Source: Diospyros lotus (taxonomy: Eukaryota > Streptophyta > Magnoliopsida > Ericales > Ebenaceae). Taken from it: DNA of 64,000 nt. Both the position numbers and the translations under genes were made by a program. Below are positions 36,201 to 46,729 of this stretch, one piece after another. Under the pieces are notes generated by a model. The model ran no database searches. It had not been told where the DNA came from and worked only from the letters and a program-made list of their open reading frames with translations. Positions within the stretch are counted from its first letter, which is position 1, and the number at the start of each line of letters is the position of its first letter. The DNA lies in contig NC_068338.1 in NCBI RefSeq assembly GCF_014633365.1, positions 49,053,716 to 49,117,715 of the forward strand, written 5' to 3'.

Positions 36201-39200
36201 CTAAAAGGCAAGCATAAAGCCTCTACTCATCACCAATCATATCTGGTTTCGAAGCTCCTCCAACCCAACAAATTGTTTGGGGGTGAGAGAGAGATTATTG
36301 GATATAAATTTATATTCAAATTTTCATGTGGTTATTAAGTATAGGGAGCGCAGCTAATAATCCATTGCACATGAGCCCCCCCGTCACACACAAAAAAGAC
36401 TTCAATAATTTTGCACTTTAGCCAGTCATCTCCAACCAACTGTCTTTCAAGGTTTACTTTGTTAATTAATGCAGATTAAGACTGTAAGTTTGATGTGCCC
36501 GCTAATGTTTGTTGGTTTCTATACTTTAAGCACGTACAGAACCTGCAGACCAAATCAACATCACCCAACACTTCGTCACCAATAATTATATATTTTATTT
36601 TCCTTCAATCCAAACGGGTCTCTTAAGTTACGTATAAAACCATACATCTACAATCTCATGCGGCCTGCCAACAAGAACCACAAGAAGCCTTGTCATTAGT
36701 CTTCTGAATTTTTGACTTATTCATTAGAATCATCTCCCAAGAAAAGGCCAAGTACGTTGTTGTTTGTTATTTGGCAATGAATTTGTGACAATTGGGAGTC
36801 TGTGGTTGATGAAAGCTACACCTTACCCATAATCAATTACTAGTAATTAGAATAAACTCTACTTCGGTAGAGATGGATTACGACAAAAAATGCTATTCTA
36901 CCTACATAATAAATTCAATTAGAAATTGTGGTCTTCGGATGGAGATTGGCTACCCAAAAAAATTTAATCTTTGAATAAGAATTGGCTATGAAATCTTACT
37001 GCTATTCTAATCTCCCCAAAATAATAATAATAATAATAATAATTAAAATTAAAATTAAAATAGTAGGGATTATTCATTTGGGTATGCAGCAATGCTAGGG
37101 AGACCTAGCTAGCTAGAAAGCCAATCATCAATGGTGTTCATTATGCATGCCCCCAAGTCACAACAATCATTAAGCCTCTCTCACTTTTCTTCATTAATCC
37201 ACATGCCTTCTTTTGGGGCATCTTCAGTATATATCCGTACTTGTTGGAACCTTTTGTAGGAATAGTACCTCATAATGGAGCAATCATGACTTCTTCTTCA
37301 TCATCCCCTTAATCATCGCCCCCCCCCCCCTTTCACATTGATTTTTGCAAAACCCACATTTTATATTGGTTGATTTGCACAAAACTACAAAAGCATGGAA
37401 TTGGCGCGCTTAATTTTACCTGCGTCCCCTACCAGATTTTGGAACCCACCCACCTTTGATCCAAGTGGCTTACAGTAAATAACCACCTATTTTCAAAGAT
37501 TTGCTGGAGGACATTCCCCGACCGAACATGGCTTAATTATAATGCCTATCTACGGAAACAGCTAGCAGTTGGCTGTTTGGCAACTCGGATAATAATAGCA
37601 AAGAATTCATAGACAAAAACCAGGATATTGTCGGCCTCCAATCCAATCCAATCCAATAAATGTACATAACTTCGTTCAAAAAAGCAAGAATAGATGTTGA
37701 AAAGCAGCAGACAATTCCAATTTTAAATTACATTGAGGCCAAACGCACCCTTCTCGTGCTACTGTTTGTAGTGGCAAATCTCCATTTCCAATGATATCTA
37801 TATTTGAGAAAAAAAGCCCCTCGATATTTTAAATGGCTGGACAAACCATGCATGTCTTGTGTTTAGATGATGGGGTACCAAAAACCGTGAAATTGTTAAT
37901 TTATTTTTAAAAGTTAATTAAATCCATATTGTTATTGTTATGTGTTTTTATTTGTAAATAATAGAAAGATTATACGTAATTTCTCATTTAGTTTTAATTA
38001 AAAGGATAAATTTAAATCTTAATTTCAAAAAATCTAACCCTTATAAGTTGAGATAATCAGACTAGGAGGTTCGACAGAATTGTTATTGGCTTGAGCATTT
38101 CAAAGATAACTTTGACAAACTTAACTTATTTTGTCTATATAAAGACTAGAATCTTCACATGTAAACTTATGTATTGATAGTATTCATAACTTATTTATTC
38201 TATTAATTAAATTGAGTGTTAGAGATTATATCAGATGGATTACTCCTTTTTTATAGGTGTTCGCATAAAGACAGACAGTGATAATCAGTCCCAACCACTA
38301 TCATCATGTCCCATTCTTTTGGAAGAGTAACTTTCTAGTCTCAATAAGACATGGCTAAAATACTCTTAATTTTACTAAATTTAGAGAGATTCAAATGAGC
38401 AATACTTGTAAATTTAGTTTCTAATGAAAGATGTAAGCGAGTGTGGATAATGTCTTGCATAAACACAGAGTTAACATGAGCCAAGCTCTATTGATCTTTT
38501 GAAAGTAGTGTTGCTAATTACCCATTATACTTAATGATGAGTCATTTTTTTACAATTTTAAAAAGGATACAAATGTCAAAAGAATCATATTTATTTCTGT
38601 TTAACCTCACACCTTATTTTAGTAATTGTCCTAAATACATTAGTTCAACATGATTTGACTCTTAGAATTCGAGTCAGAACACAATTAGTTTAATATTTTT
38701 TAAATAAGAAAAATTATTTAGCGTAAATGTGACTTTAAGTTATATAATGTTAATGTAATATCACAATGTAATCTTATAAATAAATATATAATAATTGGAA
38801 AAGGTAATTGATTATATCTTAATTTTAAAATTTGTGAAAAACTTTCAAGTACAACACGAACGCAGCAGGATTTCACAAATAGAAGCGAATATTTTCTGCC
38901 ATACATGGGTGTACTTATTAGTAGTCATATCCTGATTTGTACCAGTACATGTTAAAGTATAAGATGCTAGGATACAACGCATCAAGGCATATATATATAC
39001 TTGTTTAATTAAGGCGGTTGGATGGACATCACTGGCGTAATTGCCGTCCATTGGTTGACCAACACTATTTGAACGAAGCAATTGAGTTGGGGCGTAGATA
39101 ATACGGTGTGCACATTCCACTTGATCATAGCTCCATATTCCAACCCACAATACAAGGAGACAAAAGACTCGCGAATATATTATGATGGGTCGAACGACTA

Positions 39201-39300
39201 CTACGACTACTCCCACACGAAAAATGCACCGCTAGCTCTCCAATTGCATCAGCAGCTCAACCGCAGAGAGAGAGCGAGAGAGAGAGAGAGCGAGAGAGAT
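33288..39300. other. Gene-poor AT-rich intergenic region
   Basis: No coding exon with family resemblance was found. The region has a degenerate short tandem repeat at about 33340-33530, microsatellites such as (AT)n near 35059 and 36079 and (AAT)n near 37021, and a poly-C run near 37320. The last about 250 bp before 39301 form the probable promoter and leader of the methylesterase gene, ending in a GAGAGA-rich 5' UTR. Confidence 0.45.
33340..33530. repeat. Degenerate tandem repeat, about 40-60 bp units
   Basis: About four units share a core such as GGTCACAAGTCGCTGGTC, preceded by GGGAAATG-like sequence, at about 33344, 33403, 33447 and 33487. They are diverged, and the array starts about 50 bp after the Helitron 3' end. 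Confidence 0.6.
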
Positions 39301-39564
39301 ATGGCAGAAACGGTGGCAATGAAAAGTGGCGGTGATCATCATCGTCATCGTCATCACTTTGTGCTGGTGCACGGAATGGGCGGCGGAAGCTGGTGCTGGT
39401 ACAAAATCCGAAGCCTTCTAGAGAATTCCGGCTTCAAAGTCACCTGTATGGACCTCAAAGGCGCCGGAATCGACCGCTCCGATCCGATTCCGTTCTCTCC
39501 TTCGACGACTACAACCGGCCCCTCATCGACTTCTTGGCCGCCTTGCCAAACGACCAAAAGGTTC

Positions 39565-39603
<39 letters not shown>

Positions 39604-41965
39604 CATACACATATATATGTATATATGTTTATGCATCTTCACCGTACGTTTTACATTGGATTTGCAGGTGATTGTGGTAGGTCACAGTGCGGGAGGCCTG
39701 AGCTTAACTGATGCAGCACACAAATTTGCAGACAAAATAAGCCTGGTGATCTATGTTGCGGCGACGATGCTTAGAACGGGGTTTTGGACGGAGCAAGACG
39801 TCAAAGATGTAAGCTAAATTTGAATGATCTCTATCCATACTTTAATTTCTTCTCCGTTTCTTCCACCGGGAGAAAAGCTTGACTTCTCGATCAGTGATCT
39901 GATCGTAACAGTGACACACCAACCCCACTGCTGTCCGCACATACAGGATTAATTTCTGAATAAAGAATATTATTATAATGATTCGATAATTATATATTAT
40001 TTTTTACTTTTTCGATGGGACTTATTATTTTATACTTGTAAATTATTTATCATATTTTTGTTAGTAATATTCAGACGGAATATCTGTTTGCATTTCTGTA
40101 AACGCCTGTTTTGTTATATATATATATATATTTCTGTGCGAGCGGTGTGCTTGCTGATCAGCTGGCTTTAATTTGATCTTTTTCTTTAGTTTGTCTAGCT
40201 TTCATGGACAAGAAAAGAGCCAGAGCAAGAACAGGATTCTAGAGAGAGAGAGTGAGAGGGGAAGGAGGAGGGAGGGAAGAGATCAGGGAGTTTTACTTGT
40301 ACGTATATCATTTGCCCTAATTAATAAATATATAAAATGACGTAACTATGACATTTCCTCAGTCATAATAGTAGACTTTATGTGTCTTTCTTTTTGTGTA
40401 TGTTGATTTTATATATGTACAACATTTAGCTTAATAACAAAATAAGTATTTTTTGAGTGTTAATTAAATGTTTCTGTATTAATTAAAAAATTATTTACTT
40501 TAACGTTATAGAAGTAATTTTTTATGCAAAAATGATTTATCCTCAAGAGTGCATTTTTATGAAAGAAAAAAGTATTAATAAATAATTTATAATTATAAAA
40601 AAAATTGTACCATCATTCCTTGTAATTTTTTTTTTTTTTAAAGGCGATGTATAAAGATTCCATTTTCATCTAATTGGCTATGAGTACATACATATCATGT
40701 CCACAAGGACACCTGAGTTTTTGTTTTGTTCTATAAAAAGGTAACTTAAGTTTTCTTTATAAAAAGATTAGAGATTTCCATGTACACATAAAATTAGATT
40801 TAATTTATTTTAAGCCATTAGTAAAAAATCATTGTCTACGCTAATTACACTCAGAGATCATTCATGACATCAACAACACTTTTGTTAACTTTATTAACGT
40901 CGCCTCATAAATTTTAATTTATAATAATAGAAAATTATATAAGACTTAAGAGTATGAATGAAATTTAGGAAACTCGAAACACAAGATTCTAAATACACTA
41001 GCATAATTACTTTTAAATATATGCATTATTAATACTTTTACGTACCCTTAACATAACAAATAAATTGAAATAAATAACAAATATTGAACATATAAATGTT
41101 TACTTATTTATAGAAATTTTCTATTATATGCCTTAAACAACACAAAATAAGTCGTACTACTATTCCCTATTAAATTATTTTTTTAAGTTTTGACAGCCCG
41201 TGGTGGAGATTATTTAGGGAAGTATACGGATATTTATTTATATTCTATCTTTATTTTTTGGGTACGTTATATTCTGTCTTTTATTAATCTTAAAATCTGT
41301 ATGTTTTTCTCTTTTGATGAAGCAGGGACTGCCGGATATATCAGAATTTGGAGATGTATATGAGCTGGGATTTGGACTAGGAGCTGATCAACCTCCAACA
41401 ACTGTAGTTGTGAAGAAAGAATTTCAACGCAGAATAGTTTATCAAATGAGCCCTCAAGAGGTAATCCATCACCTTCACCGTTACTTCTCTTGTCCCTTCG
41501 TATGCTAATTATGTTGCAGTCGTTGGATTTGGATGCATCCAACCCATCTCGATTTTGCAAAGGAAAGTGCTTCTATACAAAATTTTTGTATACAAACTGA
41601 TTATGAAAGTGATTTATGAATTTATGATGATTCTTTGTGTGCAAAATTTCTCTGCGAGTATCGGTTTCCTGATGGATCTCCCGCAGGACTCAACTTTGGC
41701 CGCAATGCTGTTAAGACCAGGGCCGATCAAAGCCTTGCAATCTGCAAGATTTTTCGACTCTGACAACGGGGACAAGGTGCCGCGCGTTTACATCAAAACC
41801 AGGCACGACCACGTGGTGAAACTGGAGCAGCAAGACGCCATGATAAGGCGGTGGCCGCCGCAGCAAGTGTACTCTCTGGACAGCGACCACAGCCCCTTCT
41901 TCTCCGCCCCTTTTCTGCTCTCCGGCTTGCTGGTCACGGCGGCTGATGCCACCGGAAGCATTTAG
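39301..41965 (+). CDS. MES17-type methylesterase (alpha/beta hydrolase) with a 1-bp frameshift in exon 1
   Basis: Four exons: 39301-39560, 39668-39808, 41326-41460, 41687-41965, all with GT..AG introns. Conserved blocks are HFVLVHGMGGGSWCWYKI, VIVVGHSAGGLSL (nucleophile Ser, about residue 94), GDVYELGFGLG, PRVYIKTRHDHVVK (Asp, about 220) and SLDSDHSPFFS (His, about 247). These are the triad and layout of plant MES esterases, closest by eye to MES17, which hydrolyses methyl-IAA. At 39481-39485 one base is missing: the frame from the ATG leaves the family pattern after DRSD, and the expected VLSFDDYNRPLIDFLAALP continues in another frame. Either a recent null allele or a sequencing/assembly error explains it. 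With the base counted back the length is about 271 residues, normal for the family. The N-terminus is His-rich (DHHRHRHH). Confidence 0.85.
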
Positions 41966-43790
41966 GAGCTGGGCATGGCAGTTGAAGGCTGTTTTTTTGT
42001 GGAGAGTACTGAATTGGGATTTTGTTTATTGACAAATAAAACTTGAATCAAGTGGAGGGTTCGACCTTTTGTGTTCATTATATTATGTTTGGTCGGAGGG
42101 TTTCAAATAGAATTTAACCATTGTGTACAAATGGATGTCCCTCGCTGAGAAATGCATCTAGCGGAAGATGTCAGGGAGCATCATTCTACGATTGAATATG
42201 AAATTGATACTTATAAATCTCTCACTCTCTCTTCTGATGAAAACATAGGACTTGACCCACAATGATGAAGTGGACAAATGAAGCACACAAATATTGTAGA
42301 GAAATGCTATTCCGCCCATCTCACAGCTACCCTCCAGGGATGTTCACAATGCGATTTGGGCAGTTTAGGGTATTTTCAACATGCCAAACCGTTGACATTA
42401 AACCAAATCACACGATTTGGTTTGGTCCACGAAAATCGCACCGCAAATTGTGGTGTGGTCTGGTGTAGTTTTCGCGGTCTGATGCAATATTGATCAAAAG
42501 CTGAGCAAGAAGCACATATCTAAACCAAATCCATAGAATAGTCCTATAAGCTTGAAACTCATAACCGAATAGAGTAGTAGAACTTACAGTGGTAGTGAGT
42601 GAGAGCGAGAGAGAGGCAGGCAGGGGTGTTGGGCAGCTCGCACAATAGCGATCGCCAGCCATCGAGTTATCCGAAGTCAACGACCATAAAACGGATCAAG
42701 AGTGGAGGGTTCGAGAGCGAGTAAGAGAAAGGTCAATGTGCAATGAACCAAAGTCGAGAGCGAGAAAGAGACAGATGGAGTGTCGTAGCGACCAAACCAC
42801 CGGCAACGACCTTCGACTACAGCGTTGTGGATGGGGACGGTGGGGGGCGATGGAAATAATGGCGATGGAGCTCGTGGCGATGGGTGGTAGTGGCAACGAT
42901 CGAAAAGAAGCTGTGGGAGTAAAGAGTAAGTGAGAGAAAGAGAGAGAGAAGAATGAGAAATAGGGGTGTCACTTGTGCAGGGCAGAAAAAGTGCGAGAGA
43001 GAATGGTGGGACGGAAAGGCTGTGGGAGCAGAGAGAGAGAGAGAGATGAGGGCGTCACTTGTGCTGCAAGGCAGAGAGAAAGAAAGAATGGTGGGATTGC
43101 GTGTGAGTCTAACAATTCAAAATGTCTTAATGGCATTGGCACCTACGCGTAGCTTTAATTAATGCAAAGGACATGTCTTAATGGCATTGGTAGAATAACT
43201 TTAATTAATGCAAAGGACGGATTGTTATTATTTTAATAATAATTTTTATAATTATAATTTTTATTATTCACAAAAATCTTGAAGAGTCGGGTAGTTCGGT
43301 TTGAAATCGAACTGCCAAGGGCCCAAACTGTGTAAATCTCGATTTGGGCATATTGCAAATCATTTCAGACCGCTCTGATGAAAAAACTGACTGGTCCAGC
43401 ACAATTTGGTTCGGTTCAATCGATTTTTGCAGTGTGTCGATTTTTTTGCACACCCCTACTACCCTCAGAGCCACCCAAAAAATATCGCGATATATCATGA
43501 CCAAAATATCATGATGAAAAAAGTAACCCAAAAGCAAAGGGTTTCAACTTTCTTCCCTCTCACTCTCTCGTATCAGCCATCTCTCTCTCTTGCGTGCGTG
43601 CTTCCCTTCTTCCCCTTTTGGTCATCAAGCTTGTTGTCTCTTGTTTGTGCGATCGAGCCTTTGGAGTTCCTTCATCTTGTCCCAGCTATCTCTCTCTCAC
43701 TCTCCCACCCATGTCGCTGCTTTTTTGGCATCCCTTTGGCTCGCTTTAGCCATCTCTCTCTTTCCCCCATCTGTTGCATGTCTCTATTGA
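41966..43790. other. Intergenic DNA with a putative hAT-like non-autonomous element
   Basis: After the methylesterase 3' UTR, roughly 42340-43465 has an unusual purine-rich core (GAGAGA tracts). It is bounded by imperfect inverted blocks of ACCAAAT...TTTGGTTTGGTCC near 42405 and GGTCCAGCACAATTTGGTTC near 43395, and ends TTTGCACACCCCTA at about 43460. A GGTTTGGTTCGG-type subterminal region with a TGCACACCCCTA end is seen in plant hAT elements. The left terminus and target duplication were not found. No transposase is present. Confidence 0.35.
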
Positions 43791-43990
43791 CCCCAATCTA
43801 CAAGGAGGTAAGCCTTTTAAATCTATCCACAATGATTTTCAACATAGATCTATAATATATACGAATATATATGTGATTTGAGTTTGACCGAAAATTTAAA
43901 CTTAGATCTATGAAGATTTGACTGTTAGATGTTGTTTGTTTTTGAGTATGCAAGTCAATGGAGATAAAGGTGTCTAGTGGTTGACTCTGA
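43791..43990 (+). repeat. Decayed inverted copy of the FRS leader exon/intron junction
   Basis: This block matches, on the opposite strand, 49463-49271 upstream of the FRS gene. The shared order is ATCTACAAGGAGGTAAG (leader exon end and donor), an ATATACG region, AAATTTAAACTTAGATCTA-like sequence, then a GATGTTG..GGTATG-like stretch. The CT-rich 43560-43790 likewise resembles the leader exon. No FRS coding sequence follows, so only the leader and first-intron part was kept or moved here. Confidence 0.7.
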
Positions 43991-44759
43991 TTTTTTTTTT
44001 TTTTTCTATAAGTGCAATGCATTTATTTAATTTAATTCTTATGTAATTTGGGTTCACTCAGTCAACCCTAACTGTTGATTTGGTTTCCGTTTGCGCTTTC
44101 TTTTGCAAAGAATAATGTATCATTTGGAAATTGTTTATGATTTGGTTGTGTTTGAGTTGTTTTTTCCTTCTGAACATGTTAGGTCGACTGTCATCCTGGA
44201 TGATGTCTAGTGTGTTTTCATGGGAGTGCTGGAGAACACTCCTGATTTGCGCCCGCACTATGGCCTCTCAAGACAAGCTACATAGGGCATGATTGTTGTT
44301 GAAGCTTACAAAGCCCTAAGAGATGGTTGTTGCAGCGCTGCAAATTGGGCCAACGCCACCGCTGTGGATGAAGAATGAAGGTCTTTTAAGTTTTAGAACC
44401 TGGGTAAGGGAGAGAGAGAATGAATGAATGGGCTCTGGTATGTATTGTATTATTGTAGTAATGTGTTCCTGAAAAAATTGTGCATTATGTGTTGAAAGTT
44501 CATGAACCAAAATAATAATATATACAGTTGTGATTAATAAAGTGGCTCTTTTATTGAAACTGCAATTGATGATCTTAATAACAAGGGTGATTTTGTTCTA
44601 CATATATGTTATTGGATTTTAAACAAATTAAACTTGAATATCAAGGAGGAGAGAGCCAATTGCCAGGTTGAGGATTCAGAGAAGTGCTAGTTTTAAGCAA
44701 CTTAATGTACATCTTAAATTGGTTTGAGCAACAAGAACAAGAAATTCAACCACAAGACA
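43991..44759. other. Spacer without recognised gene
   Basis: Continuation of the FRS-leader-like DNA, then unassigned sequence. A direct repeat TTTAAGCAACTTAATGTACA extended by TCTTA lies at 44692-44716 and recurs at 46450-46474. Confidence 0.4.
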
Positions 44760-46417
44760 TTGGGAAAATTCTATTTGCAGCCCAGTATTTTACTCTTCAC
44801 AGCCACATTAAATATGGCTACAGTGAAATGTCGACTTTGCCCTTTATTTGCTCTTCACAGCCACTGTTTTGCTTTCATCTTCGCGCCGGTTGTTTGTTTC
44901 TGTACACACACACAGACACATATATACACACACTTGGGGGGTTTGTATATATGTGTGGGTTTGTATATATGTGTGCGTGTCTGTGTTTGTATATATGTGT
45001 GTATGTCTCTGTATATGTGCGTGTGTGTTCCGCCGGGGGGGGGGGGGGGGGGGTTGGGCGGCCGGGAAGGGGGGCACCTTGGTGCCAAACTCCAGTGTTC
45101 ACCTGCACTGAAACAAAACATATTCCAACCTCTTATGCCTTGATGAACTGTATTTCTTCTTGCAACCTTCTTGCTGCTTCATCGCTCTTCTGTTTTTGCT
45201 TTAAAAGCTGGACTTGGTTCTCTTGTTTCTTCTTAAGATCCTGAATCTGAAGTGAACAAATTTTGGGACATGTTCTTTGGTTAGAACAGCTTACAAAACA
45301 CATACTTGAAATCAAGAAGTGAAAGCATCTTATACTGGGTTAATACATAACCTGCGCCTCAAGTGCTTTTAATTTCTGTGCATGGACATCTTGCAATTCC
45401 TGTGTTTGTCCATCAGAATTAGCAGCCAGACTTTCAACTTCAGCCAACAACCGGTCCCTCTCTTGCTGCATTAACAAATCAGCTGGAAAAATGAACATCG
45501 CTTTTCAAGATTATGAATGATAAAAGGAATTACAAGAAAATTGTATTACCTGAACAGCTCTTTTCTCATCCTCAAGTTCCACAATCTTCTTTCCAAAGTG
45601 CAGCTTAAGAGCTACCGTGTCAAATCCTCCAAAAAGTTTCGTCTCTGACTATAAAGACATAACATGAAAATTAATGTAGAAGAAACCAGGACCATGTACA
45701 TAAGTTCTGTTCAGGAATGCAAATACCAATGCAATGATACAGTAGGAAAAAAATAGAAGAAACAGGATAATCATTTAACTAGTTATCAGATGTAGGACAT
45801 TGTTTGTATGGACAAATATGAATATAACCACAACATTGCTCATAAGAACCAGCTTTCATTTGGCAACAAGCCTATTCCACTTGTAGTTTCTTCTCTCTAG
45901 TATCAAACTTCTTGTAATATTATCACAAAAGGGATAGTTCTTTGTCATAGCCTTTCAAACATACCAGTGAAACTATGCTTGCAATACTTCTACAAGAATT
46001 TGAACTTAGTTATGGCATAGCAAACCACATCCTGTAGTTTGATTTTATAATTTCAGTAAAGCCCTGCTTAAACATTTGGTGCATTGCAGGTGAACACTGG
46101 AGTTCAGGGGCACTGGCCACCCAGCCCCCCCACTTCCCTTCCCCACCTCCTTCCTCCCCGAACACACACACACATATACAGAGACATATACACATATATA
46201 TATACAAACCCAGACACACACATATATACAAACCCCTCAAGTGTGTGTGTATATATGTATATGTATGTGTGTACAGAAGCAAACAACCGGCGCACAAAGA
46301 TAAAAGCAAAACAGTGGCTGTGAAGAGCAAATAAAGGGCAAAGTCATCATTTCACTGTAGCCATATTTAATGTGGTTGTGAAGAGTAAAATACTGGGCTG
46401 CAATTAGAATTTCCCAA
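44760..46417. mobile_element. Long inverted-repeat (foldback/Pack-type) structure carrying a KIN-4 fragment
   Basis: Arms of about 351 bp (44760-45110) and 336 bp (46082-46417) are inverted copies. Both start outside with TTGGGAAA(A)TTC, then TTTGCAGCCCAGTATTTTAC or a close variant, then a polymorphic (GT)n/(TA)n tract, and end inside with CCAGTGTTCACCTGCA. The outer flanks share GACA (44756-44759 and 46418-46421), a possible 4-bp target duplication. The 970 bp between the arms holds three exons of a kinesin gene. No transposase is present. The superfamily is not identified; independent insertion of two copies of one repeat in opposite orientation is the main alternative. Confidence 0.6.
45133..45648 (-). 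pseudogene. KIN-4 (FRA1-like) kinesin gene fragment, three coiled-coil exons
   Basis: Three exons in order on the minus strand: 45648-45550 (33 codons, GKKIVELEDEKRAVQ), 45465-45352 (38 codons, QERDRLLAEVESLAANSDG through KLKALEAQ), and 45246-45133 (IQDLKKKQENQVQLLKQKQK, then SDEAARRLQEEIQFIKA and TAA). GT..AG introns are kept, so this was copied as DNA and not from mRNA. The sequence matches the coiled-coil region just after the motor in KIN-4A/FRA1 kinesins, where relatives continue past IKAQKVQLQ. Here homology stops within a few codons at the stop, close to the inner end of the left arm. The motor domain and the rest of the protein are absent. It cannot encode a working kinesin. Confidence 0.85.
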
Positions 46418-46729
46418 GACAGTCATTCTGATGACAATAAAATACGAGTTTAAGCAACTTAATGTACATCTTAGCTCATCTGAAGACAATAAATTGGTTT
46501 GTACTTTGCTAACAAAATGCTCTCCATAAATAGCTCTTTAAAATTTCTTGGTTCCACTAGTTCTCAATGCTTCAAACATCTAGTGGGTCGTCATCAAGCC
46601 ATGGATGGTGTGTACGTTGGCATGAAAGGCCGAGTTGTGTGAAAAGTAGGCACCATATGCATTCCATGAACAGCATTTTAAGTTTGATAATGAGCAGCCT
46701 GCAGTGCAAGAGATTAGATGTAAAAAAGA

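Noticed and set aside
44724..45244. Several overlapping long frames on both strands with CVCVYVC or HTHIYT repeats
   Set aside because: They are translations of (GT)n/(TA)n simple repeats in the inverted arm.
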